36,351 nucleotides of DNA, taken from NCBI GenBank assembly GCA_944376455.1, contig CALWCO010000014.1, forward strand, positions 1-36,351, in the 5' to 3' direction. The stretch's first letter is position 1; the number at the start of each line of letters is the position of its first letter. Made by a program: the position numbers and the translations under genes. The notes below the pieces were generated by a model. The model saw only the letters and a program-made list of their open reading frames with translations. It had not been told where the DNA came from and searched no databases. Shown here piece by piece: positions 1 through 9,181 of the stretch. The stretch is from an uncultured Clostridia bacterium. GTDB lineage: Bacteria; Bacillota; Clostridia; Christensenellales; Borkfalkiaceae.

Positions 1-63
1 GTTTTGCATTTCCGAACACCGCAAGATTTGTTCCAAGAAAATCTTATCAAGTGTTGCACTTAG
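1..63 (+). CDS. IS30-like transposase, C-terminal fragment
   Basis: The frame starting at base 1 reads VLHFRTPQDLF and so on to a TAG at 61-63. A 'RTP-x-x-L/V-F' segment near the C-terminus is typical of IS30-family transposases, where it follows the catalytic DDE region. Only 20 residues are present because the window begins inside the gene. Against the copy at the right end, the three base differences give two synonymous codons and one Gln/Glu change. That pattern suggests selection on a coding sequence rather than a random repeat. Confidence 0.6.
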   Translation, partial: VLHFRTPQDLFQENLIKCCT

Positions 64-77
64 TTTGACAATTCATC
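1..77 (+). mobile_element. 3' end of an IS30-like insertion sequence (left contig end)
   Basis: Positions 3-77 are an inverted copy of 36277-36351, with 72 of 75 bases identical. The segment holds the last codons of a transposase-like frame (1-63, stop TAG) and then a short end sequence, TTTGACAATTCATC, which is shared exactly with the other copy. Similarity between the two copies stops right after base 77, which marks the probable boundary of the element. The element body lies outside the window to the left. The end lies 22 bp beyond the stop codon of the glycoside hydrolase gene. Assignment to IS30 rests on the C-terminal peptide only, so the family is probable rather than proven. Confidence 0.65.
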
Positions 78-99
78 CTGTCTATGACCTTTTTCTCCT

Positions 100-2307
100 T
101 TATCTTTCATCGAAGAAAGAGATAAGCGAGTATTTGTTCTTATTCAGCTCTGCCATCCGATCGGTCAACTCGGTGTAAGGCTCATAATAAATGTTATAGA
201 TCCCCTTGTTGGCATTGCGATTGGAAAGATCGGTCTGCAAATCTTCAGGATCGTTATCCCACATCTTAAACCAGTCAAACCCCACGCAATATTTACACTC
301 CATCAAAGCGAGCGCATAATTCTGATAGAATTTTCCGCGGTCGGCCTGCGTGCGCACCGTCCAGCCCGCGCCCGATTTATTGGTATAACCGCTTCCGGGC
401 TCACACATATCCATCCCCTTCGCATACCATTCCGTGGCAATGAACGGCTTATTCGTCCAATTGTGCATGTCGGCAAGGAGTTTTGCGTCCGGCGTCCAGA
501 CGTTATAATAGTTGAAGGTGATGATGTCGTTCCAATAGGCGGCCACCTTCATGACCATTTCGTCCTTATAGCAGGACGGCAGGAAACGGCAACCGAGGAT
601 CATATGGTTCTCGTCATAGCGTTTGACGGCATTGACGGCCACATCGAAATATCGGTCGTACAGGAAAGCGCGGAACTCCTTACGCAAACTGTCCGTAATG
701 TTATCCGACGAAATATAGGGCGTTCCCAACTTATCGTACAGGAATGTCCAGACGGTCGCATAAGAATAGGCATTTTTTTCTTCCGTCGGATCAAGCCCCA
801 TAAAACTGTCCAGCATCGAAATCGATTGTTCCAGCTCGTTGTCGAGCAACCATCCGAAAATATCGGAACTTTCGGCATACGGTTCGACGATACTCTTTGC
901 ACGCTCGTCACAGAAATTTGCAAAGTCAGGGTCGAATACGGGCATACAGCCGTTGGCAAACGTCGTGCTGCCGCTCGTCGAAGTGTTCGACCCGATGGAA
1001 GAGGCATATCTCGATGCAAAATAGAGCAACGTCGTCTCCGAAAGCGGATTCTCCGCCTCGATCAGCACTTCATATTCGGACCATGCGCCCGCCGAATTGT
1101 AGCCCAATTCATCTTGCAAGAAGTCCGTTTCCCCCTGCGCCCATGCTTCGACGGTCGAATATTTCTTCTCGATCGACTGCGATATGGTTTTGGACGTTCC
1201 GCCGCGCTGAATGGCGTTCATCCCCACGCGGTAATACGGGTATCCCAAAGGATCGATGATCCACCAGCGGCCGTCGATGAATTTGGTATAAAAATACCCC
1301 GTCGCCTCATATTTCGCGCCGCCCTGAAAGCCGCCGTATCGGTCATACTGTTCCGTTTCATCATTCACATAATCATACCCCGACAAGGTGTCCAGAGTAC
1401 GGGTGGGATACACCCCGTAATTGGTTGTATCGTTGACGGCGTCGCCGCTCGTCTGTCCCGCCGAGGCGGCGTCCACGCGATCGGAATATTCCGCATTATT
1501 ATTTTCGGCGATCTCTGAGCCCGTCGTGCCGATCTGTAAGATCTCGGCACTCCGCGCCGTCCAGTCATTCACGATCTTTCTCGCATACGTCCAAGGATTT
1601 TCCCCCTGATCGTAAGGCAAGTCAAGACGGAAGGATATACCGCTTTGAAAGAGCAATTGCGCAGGCTTGCCGCCTTCTTTTTCCCGTGCGTCAAAGGTCA
1701 GACGACGGGAAGGGTCGCTTTCGTTGGACAATACCACGGAAAATTCATGTGCGCCTGCCTGTCTTGCATCCTCCACCGCATCGGTCAGATTGAAACGTAC
1801 CTTTCCCGTCGAAACGGCGGACGCTTCCGCAAGCTTCTCCCCGAGCGCGGGACGGTTGTTAAAGGTGATGCCCGTTTCCGTCCAATCGTTGTCCGTACGA
1901 TAAACGTAAAGGGATGCCGACGAATTTTCCGCAAACGTACAATTCAGTTCCAGCTCTACTTGATCAAAACTATCGGCCGTGACATCGCCCAGATCAAATT
2001 TCAGATAGGTATATCTCCAAAGGGTATTACCGTTCGTTTTTCCCTTGACTTCCAGTACGTCTTCTTTTCCGAAATTGACGTCCAAAGAGTCATTTCCGCT
2101 GCTGACGCCGTTAACGACATAGGCATCGGCTATGACGGGAGCCGTTTCGAATCGCATCTGGTCGGCATCCTGCAACAAAACATCGAGTCCCTCCGTTTCT
2201 TCTCCGCCCGAGCTGCTGTCAGGCGGATTTTCGTCGACGCAAGACGCCAACGGAAACAAGAAACAGAAGAGTAACAATAATATCGGCAATATTCTCTTGA
2301 TTTTCAT
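100..2307 (-). CDS. Lipoprotein: DNRLRE/CBM96-like domain plus agarase-like glycoside hydrolase
   Basis: A 735-aa exported enzyme. The N-terminus is a lipoprotein signal with lipobox LASC and a lipidated Cys at 23, followed by a Ser/Gly/Glu-rich linker. Residues of about 55-225 resemble the DNRLRE (CBM96-like) carbohydrate-binding domain, with a 'YLKFDL' strand and 'WTETGITFNNRP'. The rest looks like a clan GH-A (beta/alpha)8 hydrolase of the agarase type (GH50/GH86-like). DNEL near residue 490 fits the acid/base position and ATEWYAKG near 624 fits the nucleophile Glu. The start has a GGGAGG ribosome site 7 nt upstream. It lies downstream of the BIG2/CBM protein on the same strand, 143 bp away, and probably shares its promoter. 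The polysaccharide target is not readable from the sequence; agarase is a family-level label. Confidence 0.7.
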   Translation of the reverse strand: MKIKRILPILLLLFCFLFPLASCVDENPPDSSSGGEETEGLDVLLQDADQMRFETAPVIADAYVVNGVSSGNDSLDVNFGKEDVLEVKGKTNGNTLWRYTYLKFDLGDVTADSFDQVELELNCTFAENSSASLYVYRTDNDWTETGITFNNRPALGEKLAEASAVSTGKVRFNLTDAVEDARQAGAHEFSVVLSNESDPSRRLTFDAREKEGGKPAQLLFQSGISFRLDLPYDQGENPWTYARKIVNDWTARSAEILQIGTTGSEIAENNNAEYSDRVDAASAGQTSGDAVNDTTNYGVYPTRTLDTLSGYDYVNDETEQYDRYGGFQGGAKYEATGYFYTKFIDGRWWIIDPLGYPYYRVGMNAIQRGGTSKTISQSIEKKYSTVEAWAQGETDFLQDELGYNSAGAWSEYEVLIEAENPLSETTLLYFASRYASSIGSNTSTSGSTTFANGCMPVFDPDFANFCDERAKSIVEPYAESSDIFGWLLDNELEQSISMLDSFMGLDPTEEKNAYSYATVWTFLYDKLGTPYISSDNITDSLRKEFRAFLYDRYFDVAVNAVKRYDENHMILGCRFLPSCYKDEMVMKVAAYWNDIITFNYYNVWTPDAKLLADMHNWTNKPFIATEWYAKGMDMCEPGSGYTNKSGAGWTVRTQADRGKFYQNYALALMECKYCVGFDWFKMWDNDPEDLQTDLSNRNANKGIYNIYYEPYTELTDRMAELNKNKYSLISFFDER

Positions 2308-2338
2308 TTTTTTCCTCCCGTTTTGCTGAATGCAAAGA

Positions 2339-2384
2339 AACGGCGCACAGGGAAAAAACGGAATTGTTTTTGCCGTGCGCCGTT
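2339..2384 (-). other. Intercistronic stem-loop between two lipoprotein genes
   Basis: A perfect 10-bp inverted repeat, AACGGCGCAC with GTGCGCCGTT, encloses a 26-nt loop in which A-runs and T-runs can extend the helix. It sits 32 bp upstream of the glycoside hydrolase start. No clear U-run follows it on the minus strand, and no room remains for a separate promoter before the start codon. It is therefore more likely an mRNA-processing or partial-termination hairpin than a full terminator. Confidence 0.45.
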
Positions 2385-2450
2385 ATACGCATTGCTTACA
2401 AAGGATCATTGTTTACAGAAGATCCGTTCCCGCACAACGCATATCCCGCA

Positions 2451-4976
2451 TTACGCCGCTTTTGCAAACGTAAAGCCGGAAACGGTGAACGTGAGCTGTT
2501 CGCCGCCCTCGGTGTAATCGACCACCGACTTGACCATGATGGAAATGGGTGTCGTAGCCGACAACGTACCCGTGAAACTGACGTGCGTCACCGCCCCCGC
2601 TTCCACGGTTTGCAGCTGCGATCCCGCACCGCCGATATTCACGCCGATGGCGCCGGCATAGTTCATCGTCACGTCAAATTCAATGGTAATCCTGTCGCCT
2701 GCCGCCAACGCTTCGCCGTCGCTCGTTTCTGCGGGCTGATAACGCAACTGGAAGTCGGTCATTTTGCTCGCCGCCATATCGGACGTGAACGTCACGCTGA
2801 TCGAACCGTTGTCATAAGCGGGAGTCGCGGCGAGACGGCCGTCGGAAAGGCCGTTGTTCAAAGCCATGAACCACGTGCCGGGGCTTGCCACGCATGCGGC
2901 GTTGTTGCCTTTTTGCAATTCATACTCTACCAATGCGGTGTCGCTCACGGTAACCGCACAAGTTGCCTGAATGTTTCCCGAAACGGTCGCCTTTATGGTG
3001 GCGTTGCCGACGGCAACGGCCGTCACCAGTCCGCTGTCGCTGACCGTCGCCACGGTTTCGTCGGAAGACGTCCAGACAACGCCCTGCGCGGGCTCGCCGT
3101 CAAGGGTCGCCGACAACTGCCCCGTCGCCGTGCCGTTCAGATCGAGCGCCAGATTGGCGGGATCAATCGAAAGAACGGGCAAGGCCTCTTTTGTGAAAGT
3201 GATGTTTTCGCAGAGGAATACGAAATCGGCGGCGCCGTCCACCGCGGAATCCTTCACGGAAATGCTCAAAGGCATCGTGTCACCCACGCTGCAAGTCCAG
3301 GAAATGTGTGTTTTTTCGTTCGCCGCAACATTCTGCGAATAGGTCTGCGTTTCTTCAAACGCGGAAGAGTTCATGCTCATGGAAAGTCTTCCGGCATAAC
3401 TCATGGTCACGTCGAATTCCACCGTATAGGCATCGCCGATCGCCAAAGGCTGACCGTCGCTTGCCTGATTGGGCTGATAGCGGAAATAAAGATTTCCGAC
3501 CGCGCTCGAAGAGGCCGTGCTCTTGAACGTCGTGCCGACGGAGTTGCTTTCATAATACGGTTCTTCCACAAAGGACGAAACGCCCAGCCCGCCGTCCATG
3601 AACATATACCAGGTCCCGGGGCTCGCAACGCAATCGGCGTTCCGCTTGCTTTCCAGGATATAATACGAGGGATCTCTGTCCTCGTCGACGACTTCCACCT
3701 GACAGGTCGCGCTCACTCTGCCGTTGGTGGCGCGGATGACCGTCGAGCCGACGCCGACCGCCGTCACCAGACCGCCGTCGCTGACCGTCGCCACGGTTTC
3801 GTCGGCAGACTTCCAGGAAAGGCCCGTCGCGGGCTCGCCGTCGAGCGTTGCGGACAGTTGCCCGGTCTTCGTGCCGCTCATGTTCAGCGTCATTCTGCTC
3901 TGATTCAAAGCCAGAACGGGCAATGCACCTTGGGTAAAGGTGATGTTCTCGCAAAGGAATACGAAATTATTTTCCCCGTCCGTTTTGACGTCTCTCGCCG
4001 TGATCGTGAAAGGAACGGTATCGCCCAGCGTGCAAGTCCAAGCGACGTGCGTCTTTTCATTCGCCGCAATGCTCATGGTATAGGACTTCGTCCCGCCATC
4101 GGTCGAACCCATGCTCAGACGGATGGTGCCGGCATGGCTCATCGTAACGTCCAATTCCGCCGTATATGTATCGCCGACTTGCAACGCCTTGCCGTCGCTC
4201 GTCGCATCGGGTTGATAACGGAAATAGAGATTACCGATCGCGCTCGACGACGCCGAACTTGTAAAGGTCACGCCGACGGAATTCTTCTCATAATACGGCT
4301 CTTCCACAAAGGAAGACGCGCCCAAACCACCGTCCATGAACATATACCAGGTACCGGGATCGGCAATGCAGCCCGCATTCTGACTGCTCGTCAGGATATA
4401 ATAAGACGGATCTCTGCTACTGTCGATGACGGTGACGGTACATTCGGCAGAAGCCGTTCCCGCCGTTGCCGTAATGACCGCGGTGCCGGGTTTGACGCCC
4501 GTAACGGTGCCGCCGCTGACCGTCGCAACCGAAGAGTTGGAGCTCGACCAACTGACTTTTCTGCCGTCCGAAACGGTTGCCGTCAGCGTCTTTGTTTCGC
4601 TCGTATGGCAATCCAACGTAATCGCCTCTTCGCTCAATGTGACCGTTCGTGTCGTAACCGTTACTTCACAGGTTGCCGAAGCCTCTCCGACGGCGGCCGT
4701 AATCGTAGCGCTACCGACACTTCTCGCGGTGACCGTACCGTTTCTGACAGTTACGACTTCCTCGTCGCTGCTCGTCCAAACAACTTCCGCCTCCTCGTCG
4801 GACACGGTCGCCTTCAACCGCTCAACGTCGCCGACGCAAAGCGCCAAAGTGGTCTTGTCGAGCTCAATCGTTGTCGGACCGCAAGCCGCCATGGTCCCAC
4901 CCATCAGGCAGAACAGCATAACGGCCACAACCATCAATGCTATTCGTTTCATGGCGTCCCATTTACTCTTTTGCAT
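2451..4976 (-). CDS. Lipoprotein with four BIG2 domains and three carbohydrate-binding-like modules
   Basis: An 841-aa surface lipoprotein with lipobox MAAC and Cys at 32. The order visible in the sequence is BIG2, BIG2, module A, BIG2, module B, BIG2, module C. BIG2 domains show the usual 'V-x-W-x-S-x-D-E-x-V-A-T-V' pattern. Modules A-C (about 150 aa each) align with each other through PGTWYMFMDGG, NLYFRYQP and FLCENITF. They look like jelly-roll CBM4/9-type modules, which is inference from pattern. No catalytic domain is seen, so a binding or scaffold role beside the downstream glycoside hydrolase is likely. The first ATG is preferred because AAGGGGG lies just upstream, whereas Met9 has no ribosome site. 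Confidence 0.7.
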   Translation of the reverse strand: MQKSKWDAMKRIALMVVAVMLFCLMGGTMAACGPTTIELDKTTLALCVGDVERLKATVSDEEAEVVWTSSDEEVVTVRNGTVTARSVGSATITAAVGEASATCEVTVTTRTVTLSEEAITLDCHTSETKTLTATVSDGRKVSWSSSNSSVATVSGGTVTGVKPGTAVITATAGTASAECTVTVIDSSRDPSYYILTSSQNAGCIADPGTWYMFMDGGLGASSFVEEPYYEKNSVGVTFTSSASSSAIGNLYFRYQPDATSDGKALQVGDTYTAELDVTMSHAGTIRLSMGSTDGGTKSYTMSIAANEKTHVAWTCTLGDTVPFTITARDVKTDGENNFVFLCENITFTQGALPVLALNQSRMTLNMSGTKTGQLSATLDGEPATGLSWKSADETVATVSDGGLVTAVGVGSTVIRATNGRVSATCQVEVVDEDRDPSYYILESKRNADCVASPGTWYMFMDGGLGVSSFVEEPYYESNSVGTTFKSTASSSAVGNLYFRYQPNQASDGQPLAIGDAYTVEFDVTMSYAGRLSMSMNSSAFEETQTYSQNVAANEKTHISWTCSVGDTMPLSISVKDSAVDGAADFVFLCENITFTKEALPVLSIDPANLALDLNGTATGQLSATLDGEPAQGVVWTSSDETVATVSDSGLVTAVAVGNATIKATVSGNIQATCAVTVSDTALVEYELQKGNNAACVASPGTWFMALNNGLSDGRLAATPAYDNGSISVTFTSDMAASKMTDFQLRYQPAETSDGEALAAGDRITIEFDVTMNYAGAIGVNIGGAGSQLQTVEAGAVTHVSFTGTLSATTPISIMVKSVVDYTEGGEQLTFTVSGFTFAKAA

Positions 4977-5146
4977 TTTTGTCGCCCCCTTATTATTTTT
5001 TACGAAAAAGCCATCGCTTTTTTGTCCTTAATTTTCTCCCCGAATTATTTTACGCTCTACTTTTTTGTAAACCGAATCCGAGAAATTTCGGTCGTTTTTC
5101 CGCAATTTTACTCTTGTATTCTGAAAAAAAACATATTACCGAATTT

Positions 5147-5175
5147 GTTATAGAATGCAAAGAAAATATTTTCAA
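5147..5175 (-). promoter_or_regulatory. Sigma-70-type promoter for the BIG2/CBM and glycoside hydrolase genes
   Basis: On the minus strand TTGAAA (5170-5175) and TATAAC (5147-5152) are separated by 17 bp. The predicted leader of about 165 nt carries a small hairpin, AAAAAGC/GCTTTTT at 5005-5022, close to the start codon. The intergenic stretch 4977-5343 holds only this promoter, its leader and the terminator of the upstream LRR gene. I see no gene in it. Confidence 0.7.
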
Positions 5176-5227
5176 GCCGTTTTTTTTGACAAAGTTTTAT
5201 TTTTTATATACTCTTATTTTTCCTCCA

Positions 5228-5274
5228 TGACAAGAAACGGGGACGGCCGCAATCGGCCGTCCCCTTTCTTGTCA
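5228..5274 (-). terminator. Terminator-like hairpin after the LRR protein gene
   Basis: A 21-bp stem with one bulged base (TGACAAGAAA-C-GGGGACGGCCG and its complement) has a CAAT loop. It lies 70 bp past the LRR stop and upstream of the next promoter. The T-run is short on either strand, so strength is uncertain, but the position and stability fit a terminator. Confidence 0.6.
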
Positions 5275-5343
5275 ATGGATATGATGGTTGCAAAGAATCA
5301 TTTATCGGCATCGTTTTTTTCATCCGTTCGATCCGGCTCGGCG

Positions 5344-8300
5344 CTACCAGACGACGGGCGTTACGCCGTCAGCCGCGTAGTGCCAATCATTGCCCGCCCC
5401 AGTCGGCTGCGTTGCGGAGTAGTAAATCGTCGCGGAAGTGAGGTCGGAATTATTACCATCGATCAAAATCGTTTCCCAACCTGCCGCATCGCCGCCGTAA
5501 TAGACAGTTTTAAGTGAACTGCAACCCATAAACGCCGAAACTTCAATACTCGTCACACTGTCGGGGATTTCAATACTCACAAGTGAACTGCAATTATAAA
5601 ACGCAGAATTTTCGATACTCGTCACTCCGTCGGGAATTGTAACTTTTTTCAGAGAACTGCAATTATTGAACACCGAACCTTCGATTCTCGTCACACTGTC
5701 GGGAATTTCTATGCTTGTAAGCGAACTGCAACCCATAAACGCACAATCACCGATACTCGTCACACTGTCGGGGATTTCAATACTCACAAGTGAACTGCAA
5801 TTATAAAACGCAAAATTTTCGATACTCGTCACTCCGTCCGGAATCTCGATTCTCTTCAACGAACTACAACCATAAAATGTATAACTTTCGATTGTTGTCA
5901 CACCATTTCCGATTGTTACACTCTCCAACGAACTGCAATTATAGAACGCATGATTTCCGATACTCGTCACACTGTCGGAAATTTCAATACTTACAAGTGA
6001 ACTACAATTATCGAACGCATAATTCCCAATACACGTTGCGCCGTCTGGAATCACAAGATTCGTCACAAGTTCTCCGTTCAAGTATAGATTGCCGGCATAA
6101 TACAGAGGGTTTGCATTATAATCCTCGAAAGAAATGCCGCACCATGCCGCTATGTCCGTTATATACACGCTCTCCAGCGAACTGCAACCATAGAACGCAC
6201 TACCTCCGATACTCGTCACACCGTCGCCAATTGTTACGCTCTCCAACGAACTGCAACCATAGAACGCACTACCTCCGATACTCGTCACACTGTCGGGGAT
6301 TTCTATACTCCCCAGCGAACTGCAACCAGAGAACGCACTACCTCCGATACTCGTCACACTGTCGGGGATTTCTATACTCTCCAACGAACTGCAATTATAG
6401 AACGCACTACCTCCGATACTCGTCACGCTGTCGGGAATTTCAATACTCACAAGTGAACTGCAATTATAAAACGCTCTATGTCCGATACTCGTCACACTGT
6501 CAGGTATTACAAGATTTGTTACAAGTTCTCCGTTCAGGTATAGATTGCTGGCATAAGATAAAGGATTTGCATCACTGTACTCGAAAGAGATGCCGCACCA
6601 TGCCGCTATATCCGTTATATATACACTTTTCAACGAACTGCAATTATAGAACGCAAAAAGTTCGATTCTCGCCACACCATCACCAATTGTTACACTCTCC
6701 AGCGAACTGCAATCCCTAAACGTACTCTCTCCGATACTCGTCACACTGTCGGGTATTTCAATACTCTCCAGCGAACTGCAATTTCTGAACGCTTCATATC
6801 CAATGCTTGTCACACTGTCGGGGATTTCTATACTCTCCAGCGAACTGCAATTATAGAACGCATAACTTTCGATTGTTGTCACACCATTGCCGATCGTTAC
6901 ACTCTCCAACGAACTGCAATTATAGAACGCACTACCTCCGATACTCGTCACACTGTCGGGGATTTCTATACTTATAAGTGAACTGCAATTATAGAACGCA
7001 TAACTTCCGATACTCGTCACACTGTCAGGTATTACAAGATTTGTTACAAGTTCTCCGTTCAAGTATAGGTTACTACCATAATACAAAGGATTTGCATCAA
7101 ACCTCTCAAAAGAAATACCACACCATGCTGCTATATCCGTTATATATACACTTTTCAACGAACTGCAACCTTCGAACGCACAAAATTCGATTCTCGCCAC
7201 ACCATCACCAATTGTTACACTCTCCAGCGAACTGCAATATCTGAACGCATATGCTTCAATACTCGTCACACCATCACCAATTGTTACACTTGCAAGCGAA
7301 CTGCAATTATAGAAAGCCTCATATCCAATACTCGTTACACTGTTGGGTATTTCGATACTCTCCAGCGAACTGCAACCGAAAAACGCATCCTCTCCGATTC
7401 TCGTCACACCATTGCCGATCGTTACACTTGCAAGCGAACTACAACCTCTGAACGCAGAATTTCCGATACTCGTCACACTGTCGGGAATTTCTATGCTCAC
7501 AAGCGAATTACAATTATAGAACGTATAATCTCTAATACTCGTCACACCGTCTGGAATTGTAACACTTTCAAGAGAAATGCAATTATAGAACGCATAACTT
7601 CCGATACTTGTCACACTGTCGGGAATTTCTATACTTGCAAGCGAACTGCAATTATAGAACGCATATGCTTCAATACTCGTCACACTGTCGGGAATTTCTA
7701 TACTTGCAAGCGAACTGCAATTATAGAACGCACATGCTTCAATACTCGCCACACTGTCGGGAATTTCTATGCTCTCCAGCGTACTGCAACCATAAAAGGC
7801 ATAACTTCCGATACTCGTCACACCATTGCCGATTATTACGCTCTCCAACGAACTACAATCCTCGAATGCATAATTTCCGATTCTCGTTACACCGTCGCCA
7901 ATCGCTACGCTTATCAGCGGACTGTAACCGAAGAACGCATAACTCCCAATATTCGTAGCGTCGTCAGGAATCACAAGATTTGTTACAAGTTCTCCGTTCA
8001 GATACAAATTCTTTGCATAATACAAAGGATTTGCAGCAGAGTTTCTGAAAGAGATGCCGCACCATGCCGCTATGTCTGTTATATACACATTTTCCAGCGA
8101 ACTGCAATCACTGAACGCCCAATCTCCGATACTTGCCACACCGTTGCCAATCGTTACACTCTCCAGCGAACTGCAACCAGTGAACGCCCAATCTCCGATA
8201 CTTGCCACACCGTTGCCAATCGTTACACTCTCCAGCGAACTGCACCTATCGAACGCATCATATCCGATACTTGTCACACTATTGCCGATCGTTACGCTCT

Positions 8301-9105
8301 CCAACGAACTGCAATCCCTGAACGCCCTACTTTCAATAGTCTCTCCGCTTGTAATTACAACATTTTTCAGGTTCGTTTTGGGAATATAATCAATCGCTAT
8401 TACGGGGATTGTTGCACTTTCTATTGCGTTGCAACCATAGAACGCATACTCTCCTATAAACGTCACACCGTCACCGATGGTTACATCCTTCAAAGAACTA
8501 CAACCATTGAATACTTCATATCCAATGGTTTTCACACCATTGCCGATTGTTAAGCTGACAAGTGAACTGCAACCCTCGAACGCAGAATCCCCAATCACTG
8601 TCACCCCGTCGGGAATTTCTATGCTCACCAACGAACGGCAATTCTCAAACGCATTATATTCGATACTCGTCACACTGTCGCCAATTACTACGCTCTCAAG
8701 AGAACTACAACCCCGAAACGCAGTATATCCGATACTCGTCACACTGTTACCGATGATTACGCTTTCAAGTAAAATGCAATCCTGGAACGCATATGGTCCG
8801 ATACTCGTTATGGGTTCCCCTTCATAAGTCGTAGGAATTTCCACCGATATAGCTGATGTATCGCAATCGGAAATACCATAGCCTTCTGAATGATGAATAA
8901 ATGTAAGCATGCCGACATCAATTTCTTCCGACGGCATATCCTCGCCGCCCGAATCTGATTGATTGCCCGACTGCGAACCGTTTGACGAACCGGTGTCGCC
9001 CAATGAACCGAATAAATCACTTACCACGTCGCAACTCGAAAAAATAACCGCGCAGGAAACACAGAACAGCAGCGAAAGCAACACCAACAAAATTTTGCGT
9101 TTCAT
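5344..9105 (-). CDS. BspA-type leucine-rich-repeat (LRR_5) lipoprotein
   Basis: A 1253-aa exported protein. The signal peptide ends in lipobox FSSC with Cys at 25, followed by a Ser/Gly/Asp-rich spacer to about residue 60. The body is roughly 40 tandem 23-residue BspA-type LRR units built on 'IPDSVTSIGxxAFxxCSSLxS', in two alternating flavours (SIEIPDSV and SVTIGNGV). Four units carry a larger insert with the motifs YITDIAAWCGISF and LYLNGELVTNLVIP. The C-terminal ~60 residues are non-repetitive and Tyr/Trp-rich, with no LPXTG motif. BspA-type proteins are usually adhesins or surface-binding proteins; the ligand is unknown. The start has GGAG about 9 nt upstream. Transcription appears to arrive through the leader RNA at 9151-9288. 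Confidence 0.9.
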   Translation of the reverse strand: MKRKILLVLLSLLFCVSCAVIFSSCDVVSDLFGSLGDTGSSNGSQSGNQSDSGGEDMPSEEIDVGMLTFIHHSEGYGISDCDTSAISVEIPTTYEGEPITSIGPYAFQDCILLESVIIGNSVTSIGYTAFRGCSSLESVVIGDSVTSIEYNAFENCRSLVSIEIPDGVTVIGDSAFEGCSSLVSLTIGNGVKTIGYEVFNGCSSLKDVTIGDGVTFIGEYAFYGCNAIESATIPVIAIDYIPKTNLKNVVITSGETIESRAFRDCSSLESVTIGNSVTSIGYDAFDRCSSLESVTIGNGVASIGDWAFTGCSSLESVTIGNGVASIGDWAFSDCSSLENVYITDIAAWCGISFRNSAANPLYYAKNLYLNGELVTNLVIPDDATNIGSYAFFGYSPLISVAIGDGVTRIGNYAFEDCSSLESVIIGNGVTSIGSYAFYGCSTLESIEIPDSVASIEACAFYNCSSLASIEIPDSVTSIEAYAFYNCSSLASIEIPDSVTSIGSYAFYNCISLESVTIPDGVTSIRDYTFYNCNSLVSIEIPDSVTSIGNSAFRGCSSLASVTIGNGVTRIGEDAFFGCSSLESIEIPNSVTSIGYEAFYNCSSLASVTIGDGVTSIEAYAFRYCSSLESVTIGDGVARIEFCAFEGCSSLKSVYITDIAAWCGISFERFDANPLYYGSNLYLNGELVTNLVIPDSVTSIGSYAFYNCSSLISIEIPDSVTSIGGSAFYNCSSLESVTIGNGVTTIESYAFYNCSSLESIEIPDSVTSIGYEAFRNCSSLESIEIPDSVTSIGESTFRDCSSLESVTIGDGVARIELFAFYNCSSLKSVYITDIAAWCGISFEYSDANPLSYASNLYLNGELVTNLVIPDSVTSIGHRAFYNCSSLVSIEIPDSVTSIGGSAFYNCSSLESIEIPDSVTSIGGSAFSGCSSLGSIEIPDSVTSIGGSAFYGCSSLESVTIGDGVTSIGGSAFYGCSSLESVYITDIAAWCGISFEDYNANPLYYAGNLYLNGELVTNLVIPDGATCIGNYAFDNCSSLVSIEISDSVTSIGNHAFYNCSSLESVTIGNGVTTIESYTFYGCSSLKRIEIPDGVTSIENFAFYNCSSLVSIEIPDSVTSIGDCAFMGCSSLTSIEIPDSVTRIEGSVFNNCSSLKKVTIPDGVTSIENSAFYNCSSLVSIEIPDSVTSIEVSAFMGCSSLKTVYYGGDAAGWETILIDGNNSDLTSATIYYSATQPTGAGNDWHYAADGVTPVVW
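5510..8820 (-). repeat. Tandem 69-bp repeat array inside the LRR gene
   Basis: About 40 units of 69 bp encode the 23-aa LRR repeat. Units are highly similar at DNA level, for example repeated GTCACACTGTCGGG and GAACTGCAATTATAGAACGC on the plus strand. Four longer insert-bearing units lie near 6050-6175, 6510-6640, 7030-7165 and 7970-8100. Such an array can gain or lose units by slippage or recombination and may be mis-assembled from short reads. Confidence 0.85.
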
Positions 9106-9150
9106 TTTACTATCTCCAAAATTTTTTCTCTATGTAAAAGGGCAAGGCGC

Positions 9151-9181
9151 AAAAAAAGCGCGTCCTCAACCGAAGACACGC
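9151..9181 (-). terminator. Terminator at the end of the leader RNA
   Basis: On the minus strand GCGUGUCUUC, loop GGUU, GAGGACGCGC forms a 10-bp stem containing two G-U pairs, followed directly by UUUUUUU. It lies between the leader promoter and the LRR start codon, so it would limit LRR expression unless read through. Confidence 0.8.

Noticed and set aside
2364..5153. A 929-codon open frame on the plus strand opposite the BIG2/CBM gene
   Set aside because: The minus-strand frame has a signal peptide, lipobox and repeated domains. The plus-strand reading is Arg/His-rich without any family pattern and is a shadow of it.
5510..8820. Regular repeats that could suggest a CRISPR array
   Set aside because: The 69-bp units are contiguous, in frame and code for LRR repeats. 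There are no unique spacers between constant repeats and no cas genes.
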